A stretch of DNA of 64,000 nt from Achromobacter deleyi (GTDB lineage: Bacteria > Pseudomonadota > Gammaproteobacteria > Burkholderiales > Burkholderiaceae_B). A model generated the notes under the pieces. The model searched no databases. It saw only the letters and a list, made by a program, of their open reading frames with translations, and was not told the DNA's origin. The first letter of the stretch is position 1. Each line of letters begins with the position of its first letter. The position numbers and the translations under genes are program-made. Below are positions 9,270 through 18,564 of this stretch, in pieces. The stretch spans positions 434,001-498,000 of the forward strand of contig NZ_CP065997.1 of assembly GCF_016127315.1 (NCBI RefSeq), read 5' to 3'.

Positions 9270-10673
9270 ATGGCCACGAACGATGCCCCGGACGCCGCGC
9301 AGCAAAGCGCCCCGCTCAAGCGGGTGATGGGTCCCAAACTGTTGTTGCTGTTCATCGTCGGCGACATCCTCGGCACCGGCGTCTACGCCCTGACCGGGCA
9401 GGTCGCCAAGGAAGTCGGCGGCGCGGCCTGGCTGCCGTTCCTGGTGGCCTTCGGCGTGGCGCTGCTGACCGCGCTGTCGTACCTGGAACTGGTCACCAAG
9501 TATCCGAAAGCGGCGGGCGCCGCGCTCTACGTGCACAAGGCGTTCGGCGTGCACTTCCTGACCTTCATCGTCTGCTTCACCGTGATGTGCTCGGGCCTGA
9601 CCTCGGCCGCGACCGCGTCGCAGGCCTTCGCGGCCAACCTGTTCGCGGCCTTCGGCATCGAGGCCGACAAGGCCTGGATCACCACCGGCGCGCTGGGCTT
9701 CATGGCGCTGGTGATGCTGGTGAACCTGCGCGGCGCCTCCGAGAGCGTGCGCGCCAACGTGGTGCTGACCCTGATCGAACTGTCGGGCCTGCTGATGGTG
9801 ATCCTGCTGGGCTTCTACGCCATGTCGGAAGGCCAGGCCGATTTCTCGCGCGTCATCGCCTTCGACACGCCCGAAGACAAGAGCGTGTTCCTGGCGGTCA
9901 CCTCGGCCACGGCGCTGGCATTCTTCGCCATGGTCGGCTTCGAGGACTCGGTCAACATGGCCGAGGAGACCCACAACCCCAGCCGTATTTTCCCCAAGGT
10001 GATGCTGACCGGCCTGGGGCTGACGGCGGTGATCTACGTGCTGGTGTCGATCTGCGCGGTGGCGCTGGTGCCGGTGGGCGAGCTGGCCAGCAGCAGCACG
10101 CCGCTGGTGCTGGTGGTCAAGCGCGCCGCGCCGGGCCTGCCGGTGGAATACATCATGCCGGTGATCTCGATGTTCGCCGTGGCCAACTCGGCGCTCATCA
10201 ACATGATGATGGCCAGCCGCCTGCTGTACGGCATGTCGCGCCAGGGCGTGCTGCCGGCCTTCCTGGCGCACGTGCATCGCCGCAACCAGACGCCGTGGAC
10301 GGCCATCCTGTTCACCACCGCGCTGGCCTTCGGCCTGATCATCCTGGTGGCGCTGGCCGACTCCGAAGCCATCCGCGCGCTGGGCGGCACCACCGCCCTG
10401 CTGCTGCTGGGCGTGTTCGCCTTCGTCAACGTCGCGGTGCTGGTGCTGCGCCGCGACCAGGTCAAGCACGAGCATTTCCGCATCAACCGCATCGTGCCGT
10501 GGCTGGGCGCCGCCGCCTGCCTGTTCCTGGTGACGCCGCTGACCGGCCGCGACGTGATCCAGTACCAGGTGGCCGGCTGGCTGCTGCTGCTCGGCGTGGT
10601 GATGTGGGGCCTGACCTACCTGGCGCGCAGCCGCGAGGACAAGATGCGGCTGGATCCGTCAGCGCTGGAGTAA
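9270..10673 (+). CDS. APC-superfamily amino acid permease
   Basis: A 467-residue inner-membrane protein with about twelve hydrophobic segments. The first helix has the unwound substrate site GDILGTGVYALTG typical of APC transporters, and later helices include FAMVGFEDSVNMAEE and NPSRIFPK. It imports or exchanges amino acids or related compounds. The start at 9270 follows an AAGGAGA site at 9255-9261 and gives a short polar N-terminus; a longer in-frame extension to 9087 has no membrane or family character. It is convergent with the gamma-glutamyltransferase gene 5 bp away, which hints at a linked role in gamma-glutamyl compounds. Confidence 0.9.
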   Translation: MATNDAPDAAQQSAPLKRVMGPKLLLLFIVGDILGTGVYALTGQVAKEVGGAAWLPFLVAFGVALLTALSYLELVTKYPKAAGAALYVHKAFGVHFLTFIVCFTVMCSGLTSAATASQAFAANLFAAFGIEADKAWITTGALGFMALVMLVNLRGASESVRANVVLTLIELSGLLMVILLGFYAMSEGQADFSRVIAFDTPEDKSVFLAVTSATALAFFAMVGFEDSVNMAEETHNPSRIFPKVMLTGLGLTAVIYVLVSICAVALVPVGELASSSTPLVLVVKRAAPGLPVEYIMPVISMFAVANSALINMMMASRLLYGMSRQGVLPAFLAHVHRRNQTPWTAILFTTALAFGLIILVALADSEAIRALGGTTALLLLGVFAFVNVAVLVLRRDQVKHEHFRINRIVPWLGAAACLFLVTPLTGRDVIQYQVAGWLLLLGVVMWGLTYLARSREDKMRLDPSALE

Positions 10674-10678
10674 GGCCT

Positions 10679-12436
10679 TTAACCGCCTTGCGCCAACCCT
10701 TCGCGGCGCGGGTCGACCCCGCCCTGCAGGCCGTCGGCATCGATCACGATGCCATGGATGCCGCTGGGGAAGTCCGTGATCTTCACCGGATGTCCCATGC
10801 GCTCCAGGGCCGGCGCCAGCGCCTCCAGCGCGGTGCCCTTCTCCAGCTCGGTTTCCTTGTTGCGGCTGCCCATGTTCGGCAGGGCCGCCGCGGCCTGGAT
10901 GTCCAGCTTCCAGTCCAGCACGGCCACGATGGTCTTGGCGACGTAATTGATGATGGCGCTGCCGCCCGGCGAGCCCACCAGCAGGTAGGGCTTGCCATCG
11001 CGCAGCACGATCATCGGCGCCATCGCGCTGCGCGGGCGCTTGCCGGGCTCGACGCGATTGGCCACCAGCCGCCCTTCCGGATCCTTGAACGACGACGAGA
11101 AATCGGTCATTTCGTTGTTCAGCAGGAAACCGCGCACGAAGATCTTGCTGCCGAATTCGTTCTCGATGGTGGTGGTCATCGACAGCGCGTTGCCGTCCGC
11201 GTCCGCCGCCACCAGGTGGCTGGTCGAGGGTTGTTCCAGGGCGTTGTCACGCGCCAGCGACAGCAGCTTGCCTTCGGGGTCGCCGGGCAGCGCCACCTTC
11301 ATGCTGCGGTCGGGCTGGATCAATGCGCCGCGCGCCCGCAGGTAGGCCGGGTCCAGCATCGCGCGCACCGGCACGCGGACAAAGTCGGGATCGGCCACGT
11401 AGAAATCGCGGTCGGCGAAGGCCAGCCGGCCGGCCTCGGCGAAATAGTGCACCGCCTCGACGCTGCCGGGCGCATAGCGGCCCATGGGGTACTGCTCCAG
11501 CTCGCCGAGCATCTGCAGCACGGCGATCGGGCCGCTGCTGGGCGGGCCCATGCCGCACAGCTCATAGCCGCGATAGGCGCCGCAGACCGGGTCGCGCTGG
11601 CGCGCCTGGTAGCCGGCCAGGTCGGCCAGCGCCAGGTCGCCGGGCTTGGGATGCGCGTGCACCGCCGCCACGATGTCGCGGGCGATATCGCCCTGGTAGA
11701 AGGCGTCCGCGCCGCCCTGCGCCACGGCCCGCAGCGTGGCCGCGAAGGCGGGATTCTTCAGCACGTGGCCGACCGGCCAGGCGCTGCCGTCGGGCGCGTA
11801 GAAATAGGCCGCGGCGGCCGGCTGGCGCGGCAATTCCTTGTTGCCCGCCAGCAGCTTGTGCAGGCGCGGCGAGACCGCGAAGCCCTGCTCGGCCAGCCGG
11901 ATGGCGGGCTGGAACAGGTCGGCCCACGGCAGCTTGCCCTGGCGCTTGTGCGCCATCTCCAGGCCGCGCAACAGGCCCGGCACGCCCACCGCCATGCCAT
12001 TGTTGACCGCCTGCGCGAACGGCAGCGGCTTGCCGTCGGCATCCAGGAAGCGGTCGGGCCGGGCCGCGGCGGGCGCCGTTTCGCGGCTGTCGTAGGTGAC
12101 GATGGCGCGGTCCTTGGCCGAGTACACCACCATGAAGGCGCCGCCGCCGATGCCGGAGGATTGCGGCTCGACCAGGTTCAGCACCAGCTGCGTGGCGATG
12201 GCGGCGTCCACCACGCTGCCGCCGCGCTTGAGCATTTCGTCGCCGGCCGCGGTCGCCAGCGGATTGGCCGCCACCATCATGTAGTGCGGCGCGCGCACCA
12301 GTGTGCGCGCCTGGCTGCCGCTGGCGGCTTCCGGGTTCAGGTCCTCGGCCGCGGTCGGCGTGCGGGCCCAGGCGGACGGCGCCGCCGCCAGCGCGGCGGC
12401 GAACAGGAGGGCGGCGGTGGAACGGCGCACGCGCAT
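10679..12436 (-). CDS. ggt: Gamma-glutamyltransferase (Ntn hydrolase)
   Basis: A secreted proenzyme of about 585 residues. A signal peptide (MRVRRSTAALLFAAALAAAPSAWA) is followed by the large-subunit segments GGSVVDAAIATQLVL and SSGIGGGAFMVVY, and the small subunit begins at the autocleavage Thr in the PSTSHLVAADADGNA stretch near residue 400. The EFGSKI and GSPGGSAIINYV segments match the substrate pocket. It cleaves gamma-glutamyl bonds of glutathione and similar peptides in the periplasm. The ATG at 12436 has a GGAG site and gives a proper signal peptide; an upstream ATG at 12472 is less likely. Confidence 0.93.
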   Translation of the reverse strand: MRVRRSTAALLFAAALAAAPSAWARTPTAAEDLNPEAASGSQARTLVRAPHYMMVAANPLATAAGDEMLKRGGSVVDAAIATQLVLNLVEPQSSGIGGGAFMVVYSAKDRAIVTYDSRETAPAAARPDRFLDADGKPLPFAQAVNNGMAVGVPGLLRGLEMAHKRQGKLPWADLFQPAIRLAEQGFAVSPRLHKLLAGNKELPRQPAAAAYFYAPDGSAWPVGHVLKNPAFAATLRAVAQGGADAFYQGDIARDIVAAVHAHPKPGDLALADLAGYQARQRDPVCGAYRGYELCGMGPPSSGPIAVLQMLGELEQYPMGRYAPGSVEAVHYFAEAGRLAFADRDFYVADPDFVRVPVRAMLDPAYLRARGALIQPDRSMKVALPGDPEGKLLSLARDNALEQPSTSHLVAADADGNALSMTTTIENEFGSKIFVRGFLLNNEMTDFSSSFKDPEGRLVANRVEPGKRPRSAMAPMIVLRDGKPYLLVGSPGGSAIINYVAKTIVAVLDWKLDIQAAAALPNMGSRNKETELEKGTALEALAPALERMGHPVKITDFPSGIHGIVIDADGLQGGVDPRREGLAQGG

Positions 12437-12564
12437 GAGACGAACTCCAGGATGACGCCGGACGGCCGGCATGGACGTCCATGATAGACAAGACCCGCGG
12501 CGCTGTCGCAGCGCCCCCGCCGCGCCGTAGAATGCGGGATTGCGCCGATATCCCCCTTTGCTCC

Positions 12565-13458
12565 ATGCGCCTGCGCCACATCGAGATCTTCGAAGCGATC
12601 CGCCGCACCGGCTCCCTGACCCAGGCCGCGGCGGCGCTGCACATCACCCAGCCCGCCGCCAGCAAGCTGCTGGCGAGCGCCGAGGCGCAGTTGGGCTTCA
12701 AGCTGTTCGAGCGCGTCAAGGGCCGCCTGGTGGCCACGCGCGAGGCCGACATCCTGACGCCCGAAGTGGCGCGCCTGAACCAGGACCTGGACAGCGTGCG
12801 CCGGCTGGCCGCCAGCCTGCGCGACCGGCCCCACGCACACTTGCGGCTGGGATGCGCCCCGGCGCTGGGGCTGGGCCTGCTGCCGGGCGTGGTGCGCGAC
12901 AGCCGCGCGGCCCAGCCCGGCCTGACCTTCGACATCCACACGCACCACAGTACCGAACTGGTGCGCGGCATGCTGACGCGCGAACTCGACCTGGCCGTGA
13001 CCTTCGACACCCGCGACACGCCGGGCCTGGAACGCATCGAGCTGGGCCATACCGAACTGGTGCACCTGGGCCGCGGCCCCGGCGGCGACGGCCCGCTGGC
13101 GCTGGCCGACATCGCCGGTGACGCGTTGATCCTGCTGGACGCCAGCGACGCCTCCGGCGCACTGCTGCGGATGGCGCTGGATGCGCAGGGCCTGGACCCG
13201 CACGCCGCCGTACGCGTGCAGACCCATTACGTGGCCTGCGCGCTGGCCCAGGCCGGCGCGGGCGACGCCATCGTCGATGCCATCACGGCCCAGGCCATGC
13301 TGCGCCCCGACATGCGCCTGCGGCGGCTGTCGCCGGCCCTGCGCGTGCCGATCAGCGTGCTGGCGCGCAGCCAGGACCCGCTGTCGGCGCTGCACCACGA
13401 CCTGATCGACCGGCTGCGCGCGGCCTGCGACGCCAGCCAGGCGGCGCTGGGCGCGTAG
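12565..13458 (+). CDS. LysR-type transcriptional regulator
   Basis: A 297-residue LysR protein with the N-terminal winged helix (MRLRHIEIFEAIRRTGSL, AAALHITQPAASKLLASAE) and an effector-binding C-terminal domain. It is divergent from ggt; the gap of about 130 bp would hold both promoters, so ggt is the likely target (inference). The start at 12565 was chosen because family homology starts there, although the frame is open to 12481. Confidence 0.9.
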   Translation: MRLRHIEIFEAIRRTGSLTQAAAALHITQPAASKLLASAEAQLGFKLFERVKGRLVATREADILTPEVARLNQDLDSVRRLAASLRDRPHAHLRLGCAPALGLGLLPGVVRDSRAAQPGLTFDIHTHHSTELVRGMLTRELDLAVTFDTRDTPGLERIELGHTELVHLGRGPGGDGPLALADIAGDALILLDASDASGALLRMALDAQGLDPHAAVRVQTHYVACALAQAGAGDAIVDAITAQAMLRPDMRLRRLSPALRVPISVLARSQDPLSALHHDLIDRLRAACDASQAALGA

Positions 13459-13503
13459 CGGGCGCCGCTCACGCAGCCTTCGCCGCCGGGATGCGGCGGC
13501 CAT

Positions 13504-13529
13504 GAAAAAGGGCGCCCGAGGGCGCCCTT
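13504..13529 (-). terminator. Rho-independent terminator of the Bug gene
   Basis: Read on the minus strand, the repeat AAGGGCGCCC/GGGCGCCCTT is followed by a run of five T. It lies about 40 bp beyond the stop codon of the minus-strand receptor gene. Confidence 0.75.
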
Positions 13530-13570
13530 CGCGTGGCAGGCGGCGGGCCGGAGCCCGCGCCATCAGCGCA

Positions 13571-14554
13571 TCAGTCCAGCTTGATGTTCTGCTTCTTCAC
13601 GACGTCCTTCGCCCAGTCGTACTGTTCCTTGATTTCCTTGGCGAACTCTTCCGGCGTGTTGCCCGACGGGGCCGAGCCCTGGTCGTCCAGCGCCTTGATG
13701 ACCTTGGGGTCCTTCAGGGCAACGACGGCGGCGTCGCGCAGCTTGTTGACGACGTCCATCGGGGTGCCCTTGGGCGCCAGCAGGCCGTACCAGACGGGCT
13801 GGTTCAGCACCGGGAAGCCGGCTTCCTTGAAGTTCGGCACGCCCTTGAGCGAGGCGATGTTGTCGGGCCAGGCGATGGCCATGGCGTTCAGCTTGCCGGC
13901 CTGGATCTGCGGCATCGAGGACGGCAGGTTGTCGAAGATGATTTCGATCTGGCCGCCAACGGCGTCGGCCACGGCCGGGCCCGAACCCTTGTAGGGCACG
14001 TGCACGATGTCGGTGCCCGTGGCCATCTTGAACGACTCGCCCATCAGGTGCAGCACGCCGCACGTGCCCGAGCTGCCGTACGAGTACTTGCCGGGGTTCT
14101 TCTTGAGTTCCTCGACGAAGCCCTTGAAGTCCTTGGCCGGGAACTTCGGGTTCACCGCGACCACGTTGGCGGTGTTGGCGAAGTTGGTGACGGCCTGGAA
14201 GTCCTTGATCGGATCGTAGGGCAGGTCGTTGGGGCGGCACGCCGGGTTGACGGCCATCGTCGAGACGGTGGCGATCGACAGCGTGTAGCCGTCCGGCGCG
14301 GCGCGCGCGGCTTCGGCCGCGCCGATGGCGCCACCGGCGCCGCCCTTGTTTTCCACGACCATCGGCTGGCCCAGTTCCTGGCTCATGCGCTGCGTCACGA
14401 GGCGCGCGATGATGTCGGTGGAGCCGCCGGGTGCGAACGGGACGATGACGCGGATCGGCTTGTTGGGGTACTTGTCGGCGGCATGCGCGGCCGACGCACC
14501 GATGGTGCCGACGGCCAGCGCGATGGCGACCGCGAGGGAGCGAACTTTAGTCAT
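13571..14554 (-). CDS. Bug-family (TctC-like) periplasmic solute-binding receptor
   Basis: A 327-residue receptor with a signal peptide (MTKVRSLAVAIALAVG..AAHA) followed by DKYPNKPIRVIVPFAPGGSTD, the Bug signature. The minus-strand start is preceded by a GGAGGAAAC ribosome site. The frame stays open far upstream, but those residues overlap the divergent transporter gene and lack family character. It stands alone with its own terminator; the ligand is unknown. Confidence 0.92.
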   Translation of the reverse strand: MTKVRSLAVAIALAVGTIGASAAHAADKYPNKPIRVIVPFAPGGSTDIIARLVTQRMSQELGQPMVVENKGGAGGAIGAAEAARAAPDGYTLSIATVSTMAVNPACRPNDLPYDPIKDFQAVTNFANTANVVAVNPKFPAKDFKGFVEELKKNPGKYSYGSSGTCGVLHLMGESFKMATGTDIVHVPYKGSGPAVADAVGGQIEIIFDNLPSSMPQIQAGKLNAMAIAWPDNIASLKGVPNFKEAGFPVLNQPVWYGLLAPKGTPMDVVNKLRDAAVVALKDPKVIKALDDQGSAPSGNTPEEFAKEIKEQYDWAKDVVKKQNIKLD

Positions 14555-14798
14555 TAGTGTGTTTCCTCCAAGTGTGCGAGCCCGTATGTGAACGGACCGT
14601 TTTGTGGCGCACCCGTCTGTAGACAGGCAAGCAGTTAACGGTGGGGGCGCATCGCTTAGTATGCAGGGCAGAAAGCCGTGCTGTTTTGAGTTGCTTGTGG
14701 CACACGCGCCCGCCAGAATGACGGAGAATAGCAGCAAATGCTTACGATCGCATAGCGAGCCGATCCCCGGCCGGCGCGCTCGAAAACACTCCTTCTCC

Positions 14799-15698
14799 AT
14801 GTCGGTCGCACTGCTGGTTTTCCCTGATTTCATGCTGGTCGCGCTGGGTTGGGCGCTGCGCCACAAACTGGATTTCTCGCGCGAGTTCTTCGCCGGCGCC
14901 GAGCGCCTGGTGTACTTCGTGCTGTTCCCCGCGCTGCTGTTCCAGTCCATCCTGCGCACGCCGATCAGCGCCGGCAATGCCGCAATACTGTTGCAGGCGA
15001 CGGCGGCGGTGATCATCTCCGGCGTGGCGCTGTCGTGGCTCGCCGGCCTCGTGCTCAAGCCCTCCTCGCTGGGACTGGCGTCATCGGCGCAATGCGGCTT
15101 CCGCTTCAACACGTATATCGGACTGGCCCTATCGGCCAGCCTGGGCGGCGCGCAGGGGCAGACGGTGATGGCGCTGATCATCGGGTTCGCGGTGCCGATG
15201 GCGAACGTGGCGGCGGTGTACGGACTGGCGCGCCACAACGGCGGCAACCTGCTGCGCGAGCTGGCGCGCAATCCGCTGGTGGTGTCGACGCTGGCGGGGC
15301 TGGCGTGCAATCTCGCGGGGCTGCAGCTGCCGGGGCCGGTGGACACGGTGCTGGCGCGGCTGGGCGCGGCGGCGATCGCGCTGGGGATTCTCTGCGTGGG
15401 GGCCAGCCTGTCGTGGGAGGGCGGCAAGGGTTATGGCGGCTTGATCGCGTGGATGCTGGCGGTGAAGCTGGTGGCGTTGCCGCTGGTGGCGCTGGGCGTG
15501 GCCAGGTTGCTGGGGCTGGCGCCGATGGAGGCGCGGATGCTGTTGCTGTTCGCGGCGTTGCCGACGGCTTCGGCGGCTTATGTGTTGGCGATGCGGATGG
15601 GGGGAGATGGGAGGATGGTGGCTGTGCTCATTTCTCTGGGGACGTTGTTTTCTGCGTTGACGATTCCTGCTTGGGTGTTGTTGGTGGGGAGTGCTTAG
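14799..15698 (+). CDS. AEC-family (auxin efflux carrier-like) transporter
   Basis: A 299-residue membrane protein with about ten hydrophobic helices. The sequence FPDFMLVALGWALRHK at the start, the NTYIGLALSAS central segment and the C-terminal LLLFAALPTASAAYVLA helix match the AEC family, which moves organic acids such as malate or exports other small molecules. It is divergent from the third Bug receptor with 244 bp between them. The last 100 bp shift towards G/T-rich codon use compared with the rest of the gene. Confidence 0.87.
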   Translation: MSVALLVFPDFMLVALGWALRHKLDFSREFFAGAERLVYFVLFPALLFQSILRTPISAGNAAILLQATAAVIISGVALSWLAGLVLKPSSLGLASSAQCGFRFNTYIGLALSASLGGAQGQTVMALIIGFAVPMANVAAVYGLARHNGGNLLRELARNPLVVSTLAGLACNLAGLQLPGPVDTVLARLGAAAIALGILCVGASLSWEGGKGYGGLIAWMLAVKLVALPLVALGVARLLGLAPMEARMLLLFAALPTASAAYVLAMRMGGDGRMVAVLISLGTLFSALTIPAWVLLVGSA

Positions 15699-15896
15699 GG
15701 GCTACTTTGTTTGCGCGGCTCGAGGGGCGTTTATTGCGGGGGTTCTTTCTTCGTAGGTCGCCCCTCGCGGCGGCGTTGGGCCGTGATGGTGGGCGCACAG
15801 TGGCCGTGATTAGAGATTGGGACTACGGGGGCCACATCCTGTGGGTGGCGAGGTAGTCGGTCAGTGACGTGGTACGGCGGCGCCATCTAGCGGCGC
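15699..15896. other. Intergenic, no gene recognised
   Basis: Between the AEC transporter and the terminator I see no convincing coding frame, RNA gene or repeat. Composition is rich in G and T. It is the last chromosomal stretch before the ICE. Confidence 0.5.
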
Positions 15897-15897
15897 G

Positions 15898-15932
15898 AAA
15901 AAAAGCCGCCCCTCTCGGGGCGGCGTTTTTTT
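15898..15932. terminator. Bidirectional terminator, probably the original fumC terminator
   Basis: Seven A, a perfect stem GCCGCCCC/GGGGCGGC, then seven T. It can work on both strands. The ICE joins the chromosome inside its T run; reading across the empty site would place this hairpin about 10 bp beyond the fumC stop codon, in the right orientation. Confidence 0.8.
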
Positions 15933-15933
15933 G
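15927..15933 (+). repeat. attL core (direct repeat)
   Basis: TTTTTTG at the left chromosome/ICE junction, repeated at 60787-60793. It overlaps the T run of the hairpin terminator. Seven bases of low complexity are weak alone; the support is the contiguity of fumC and terminator when the intervening DNA is deleted. Confidence 0.6.
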
Positions 15934-16108
15934 TTTCACGATGACTCCAGTGCCGCAGTTCGCTGGACTACGCCAAGGCTCGATACAGCAGGTTTATCAA
16001 TAGCGTAGGCGAGTTCAACATATGCCGGTGCTTTCCGAAACTTGACCCGGCTTCCCCTCGCGTGGCTCCCATGCGGCTCCTGGAAACCGGGCTTTCCGAG
16101 GAGTCATC
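15934..16108. other. ICE left end, non-coding, ahead of integrase
   Basis: 175 bp between attL and int with no gene. It should hold the int promoter and integrase arm sites. At 16028-16046 the segment GTGCTTTCCGAAACTTGAC resembles 60757-60779 at the right end, a possible arm-type site (weak). A GGAG site precedes the int ATG. Confidence 0.45.
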
Positions 16109-17314
16109 ATGGCGAAGATCAAGCTCACCAAGTCCGCAGTCGATGCGGCAAGGCCCCAGGCGCAGGCCATCGAACTGCGGGATACCGTGGTGCCCGGCTT
16201 CCTGTGCAAGATCACCCCGGCGGGCCGCAAGGTGTTCATGCTCCAATACCGCACGAACGCGGGCGAGCGCCGCAAGCCCGCCTTGGGCCAGTATGGGGAA
16301 CTGACCGTCGAGCAGGCCCGCGTCATGGCGCAGGAGTGGCTGGCCGAGGTACGCCGGGGTGGCGACCCCAGCTCGGCCAAGAACGCCGCCCGAAAAGCTC
16401 CGACGATGAAGGAGTATTGCCACACCTTCATGGAGGACTATTCCAAGCAGCGCAACAAGCCCAGCACGCAGCGCGGCTATCAGGGGGTCATCGACCGTTG
16501 CATTATCCCGATCCTGGGACGGATGAAGGTGCAGGATGTGAAGCGCCCGGACGTGGCCGCGTTGATGAAGAAGCTGGCCTACAAGCCGGCCGAGGCGAAC
16601 CGCACCTTCGGCGTGCTGCGCAAGATGTTCAACCTGGCCGAAGTGTGGGGGCTGCGCCCGGACGGCACGAATCCGTGCCGTCACGTCCCGATGTATCCGC
16701 CGGGCAAGGAAACCCGGCTCATCGTGGACGATGAACTGGTGCGGATCTTCCGCCAGTTGGAGAAGCTGGAGGCGGAAGGGTTGGAGAACTACGTCACCCC
16801 ACTGGCGATCCGGCTGCAATTCGAGTTTGCGGCCCGGCGCTCCGAAATCTGCCCGCTCGAATGGAGCTGGATTGATCTGGAAAAGCGCCGCGTGGTGTGG
16901 CCCGACAGCAAGACCGGCGGCATCTCCAAGCCCATGAGCGAGGAAGCCTATCGGCTGCTGTCCACCGCGCCGCACCTGGAAGGCTGCCCCTACGTTCTGC
17001 CGTCACCCAATGACCCGAACCGGCATCTGACCCACGGCGAGCACTATGGCGGCTGGAAGCGCGTACTCAAGGCCGCTGGCGTGCCGCACGTCGGCACGCA
17101 CGGCATCCGCCATCGCTCGACCACCGACATTGCCAATTCCGGCGTGCCTACCAAAGTGGGCATGAAGCTGACGGGCCACAAGACCGTGGCGATGTTCATG
17201 CACTACGTCCACACCGAGGACAAGCCGGTGCGCGAGGCGGCCGAGCTGGTGGCCAGCCGGCGCCAAACGATCGTTGGCGCGCGACAGCGCCAGCCCCAGG
17301 AGGCCGTAGCATGA
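16109..17314 (+). CDS. int: Tyrosine-recombinase integrase of the ICE
   Basis: A 401-residue integrase. Residues 1-90 form the arm-type DNA-binding domain (KIKLTKSAVDAARP, LGQYGELTVEQAR), a SAM-like core-binding domain follows, and the catalytic domain carries Arg near 242 (AARRSEICPLEW), the HGIR box at 331-334, His in LTGHKT near 357, and the nucleophile Tyr in MHYVH near 366. It cuts and joins attP and attB for integration and, with an excisionase, excision. It is the first gene of the element and overlaps the DUF1016 gene by 4 bp. Confidence 0.95.
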   Translation: MAKIKLTKSAVDAARPQAQAIELRDTVVPGFLCKITPAGRKVFMLQYRTNAGERRKPALGQYGELTVEQARVMAQEWLAEVRRGGDPSSAKNAARKAPTMKEYCHTFMEDYSKQRNKPSTQRGYQGVIDRCIIPILGRMKVQDVKRPDVAALMKKLAYKPAEANRTFGVLRKMFNLAEVWGLRPDGTNPCRHVPMYPPGKETRLIVDDELVRIFRQLEKLEAEGLENYVTPLAIRLQFEFAARRSEICPLEWSWIDLEKRRVVWPDSKTGGISKPMSEEAYRLLSTAPHLEGCPYVLPSPNDPNRHLTHGEHYGGWKRVLKAAGVPHVGTHGIRHRSTTDIANSGVPTKVGMKLTGHKTVAMFMHYVHTEDKPVREAAELVASRRQTIVGARQRQPQEAVA

Positions 17315-18474
17315 ACAACAAGACACTTTCCGCAAAGGCAGCCAAGGGCGCCGCCGTGCCTGCCGGCTACGCCGGCATCCACGGCGGCATCGTGGAGCTG
17401 CTTGATGCCGCCCGTCGCGCGACGGCGCGCAGCGTCAATGCGCTGATGACGGCCAGCTATTGGGAAATCGGTCGCCGCATCGTGGAGGCCGAGCAGCAGG
17501 GCAAGCGGCGAGCGGGGTATGGCGAACAGTTGATCGAACGGCTGTCTGCCGACCTGACCGCGCAGTTCGGGCGCGGGTTCAGCCGCCCGAACTTGCAGCA
17601 GATGCGCTCGTTCTTCCTGACCTGGCCAATTCGCCAGACAGTGTCTAGCGAATCTTCCCCCGCGCCGTCACCGGGGCGCTCCCTGCTGGTGCAGGGCCGT
17701 CCCGCGCGGCTGGACAAACTGGCCCAGGTCTTCCCGCTGCCGTGGTCGGCCTATGTGCGGCTGCTGATGGTCAAGGATGACCATGCACGCCAGTTCTATG
17801 AGGCCGAAGCCCTGCGCGGCGGCTGGAGCGTGCGCCAGCTCGACCGGCAGATCGGCAGCCAGTTCTACGAACGCACGGCGCTGTCGAAGAACAAGGCGGC
17901 GATGCTGGTCAAGGGCGCCGTGCCGACGCCGGCCGATGCCGTCACGACCGCTGATGCGATCAAAGACCCCTATGTGCTGGAGTTCCTCGACCTCAAGGAC
18001 GAGTATTCCGAATCCGATCTTGAACAAGCCTTGATCCGGCGACTTGAGGACTTCCTGCTTGAACTTGGCGATGGCTTTTCCTTCGTCGGAAAGCAGCGCC
18101 GGCTTCGCATCGACCAGACGTGGTATCGCGTCGATCTGCTGTTCTTCCATCGAAAGTTGCGCTGCCTGGTCATCATCGACTTGAAGCTGGGCAGCCTGAC
18201 CCATGCGGACGTGGGCCAGATGCACATGTATTGCAACTACGCGAAGGAACACTGGACGTTCCCCGAGGAAAATCCGCCCGTGGGCTTGATTCTCTGCGCC
18301 GACAAGGGACATGCGCTGGCGCGCTACGCGCTGGAAGGCTTGCCGTCGAAGGTGATGGCAGCGAACTATCGGATGGTGCTACCGGATGCCGAAGTGCTGC
18401 AAAAGGAACTGGAGAACACGCGGCGGCTGATCGAATCTCGCGTGACGATTCTCCCCAAGAAGCGCAAGCGATAA
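17311..18474 (+). CDS. DUF1016/YhcG-type PDDEXK nuclease-like protein
   Basis: A 387-residue protein starting in an ATGA overlap with int, so both are made from one transcript. The N-terminal half is the DUF1016 N domain (SYWEIGRRIVEAEQQGKRRAGYG, LSADLTAQFGRGFSRPNLQQMR). The C-terminal half is a PDDEXK nuclease fold: YRVDLLFFH near 273 and IIDLKLG near 289-292 give the D...(D)xK metal site, then GQMHMYCNYAKE. Family members are predicted nucleases found on mobile elements and near defence genes. Here it may act in DNA processing, exclusion of related elements or defence; no experiment can be cited for this copy. Confidence 0.85.
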   Translation: MNNKTLSAKAAKGAAVPAGYAGIHGGIVELLDAARRATARSVNALMTASYWEIGRRIVEAEQQGKRRAGYGEQLIERLSADLTAQFGRGFSRPNLQQMRSFFLTWPIRQTVSSESSPAPSPGRSLLVQGRPARLDKLAQVFPLPWSAYVRLLMVKDDHARQFYEAEALRGGWSVRQLDRQIGSQFYERTALSKNKAAMLVKGAVPTPADAVTTADAIKDPYVLEFLDLKDEYSESDLEQALIRRLEDFLLELGDGFSFVGKQRRLRIDQTWYRVDLLFFHRKLRCLVIIDLKLGSLTHADVGQMHMYCNYAKEHWTFPEENPPVGLILCADKGHALARYALEGLPSKVMAANYRMVLPDAEVLQKELENTRRLIESRVTILPKKRKR

Positions 18475-18564
18475 CCGGGCGTCCCGGCGTTCCGCCGTCG
18501 GGTTCGCGGGCTTCGCCCCGCGCCTCGTGCCGAGTCGCGGCCATTCGGCTTTGCCCCCTGACGC

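Noticed and set aside
8183..12484. Very long open frame (over 1400 codons) on the plus strand across several genes
   Set aside because: It crosses the CoA transferase, permease and ggt genes in a different frame or strand and gives Arg/Ala/Gly-rich sequence with no family pattern; a high-GC artefact.
15720..16108. tRNA gene as the integration target
   Set aside because: No cloverleaf or T-loop/anticodon pattern near either junction; the target is a terminator T run.
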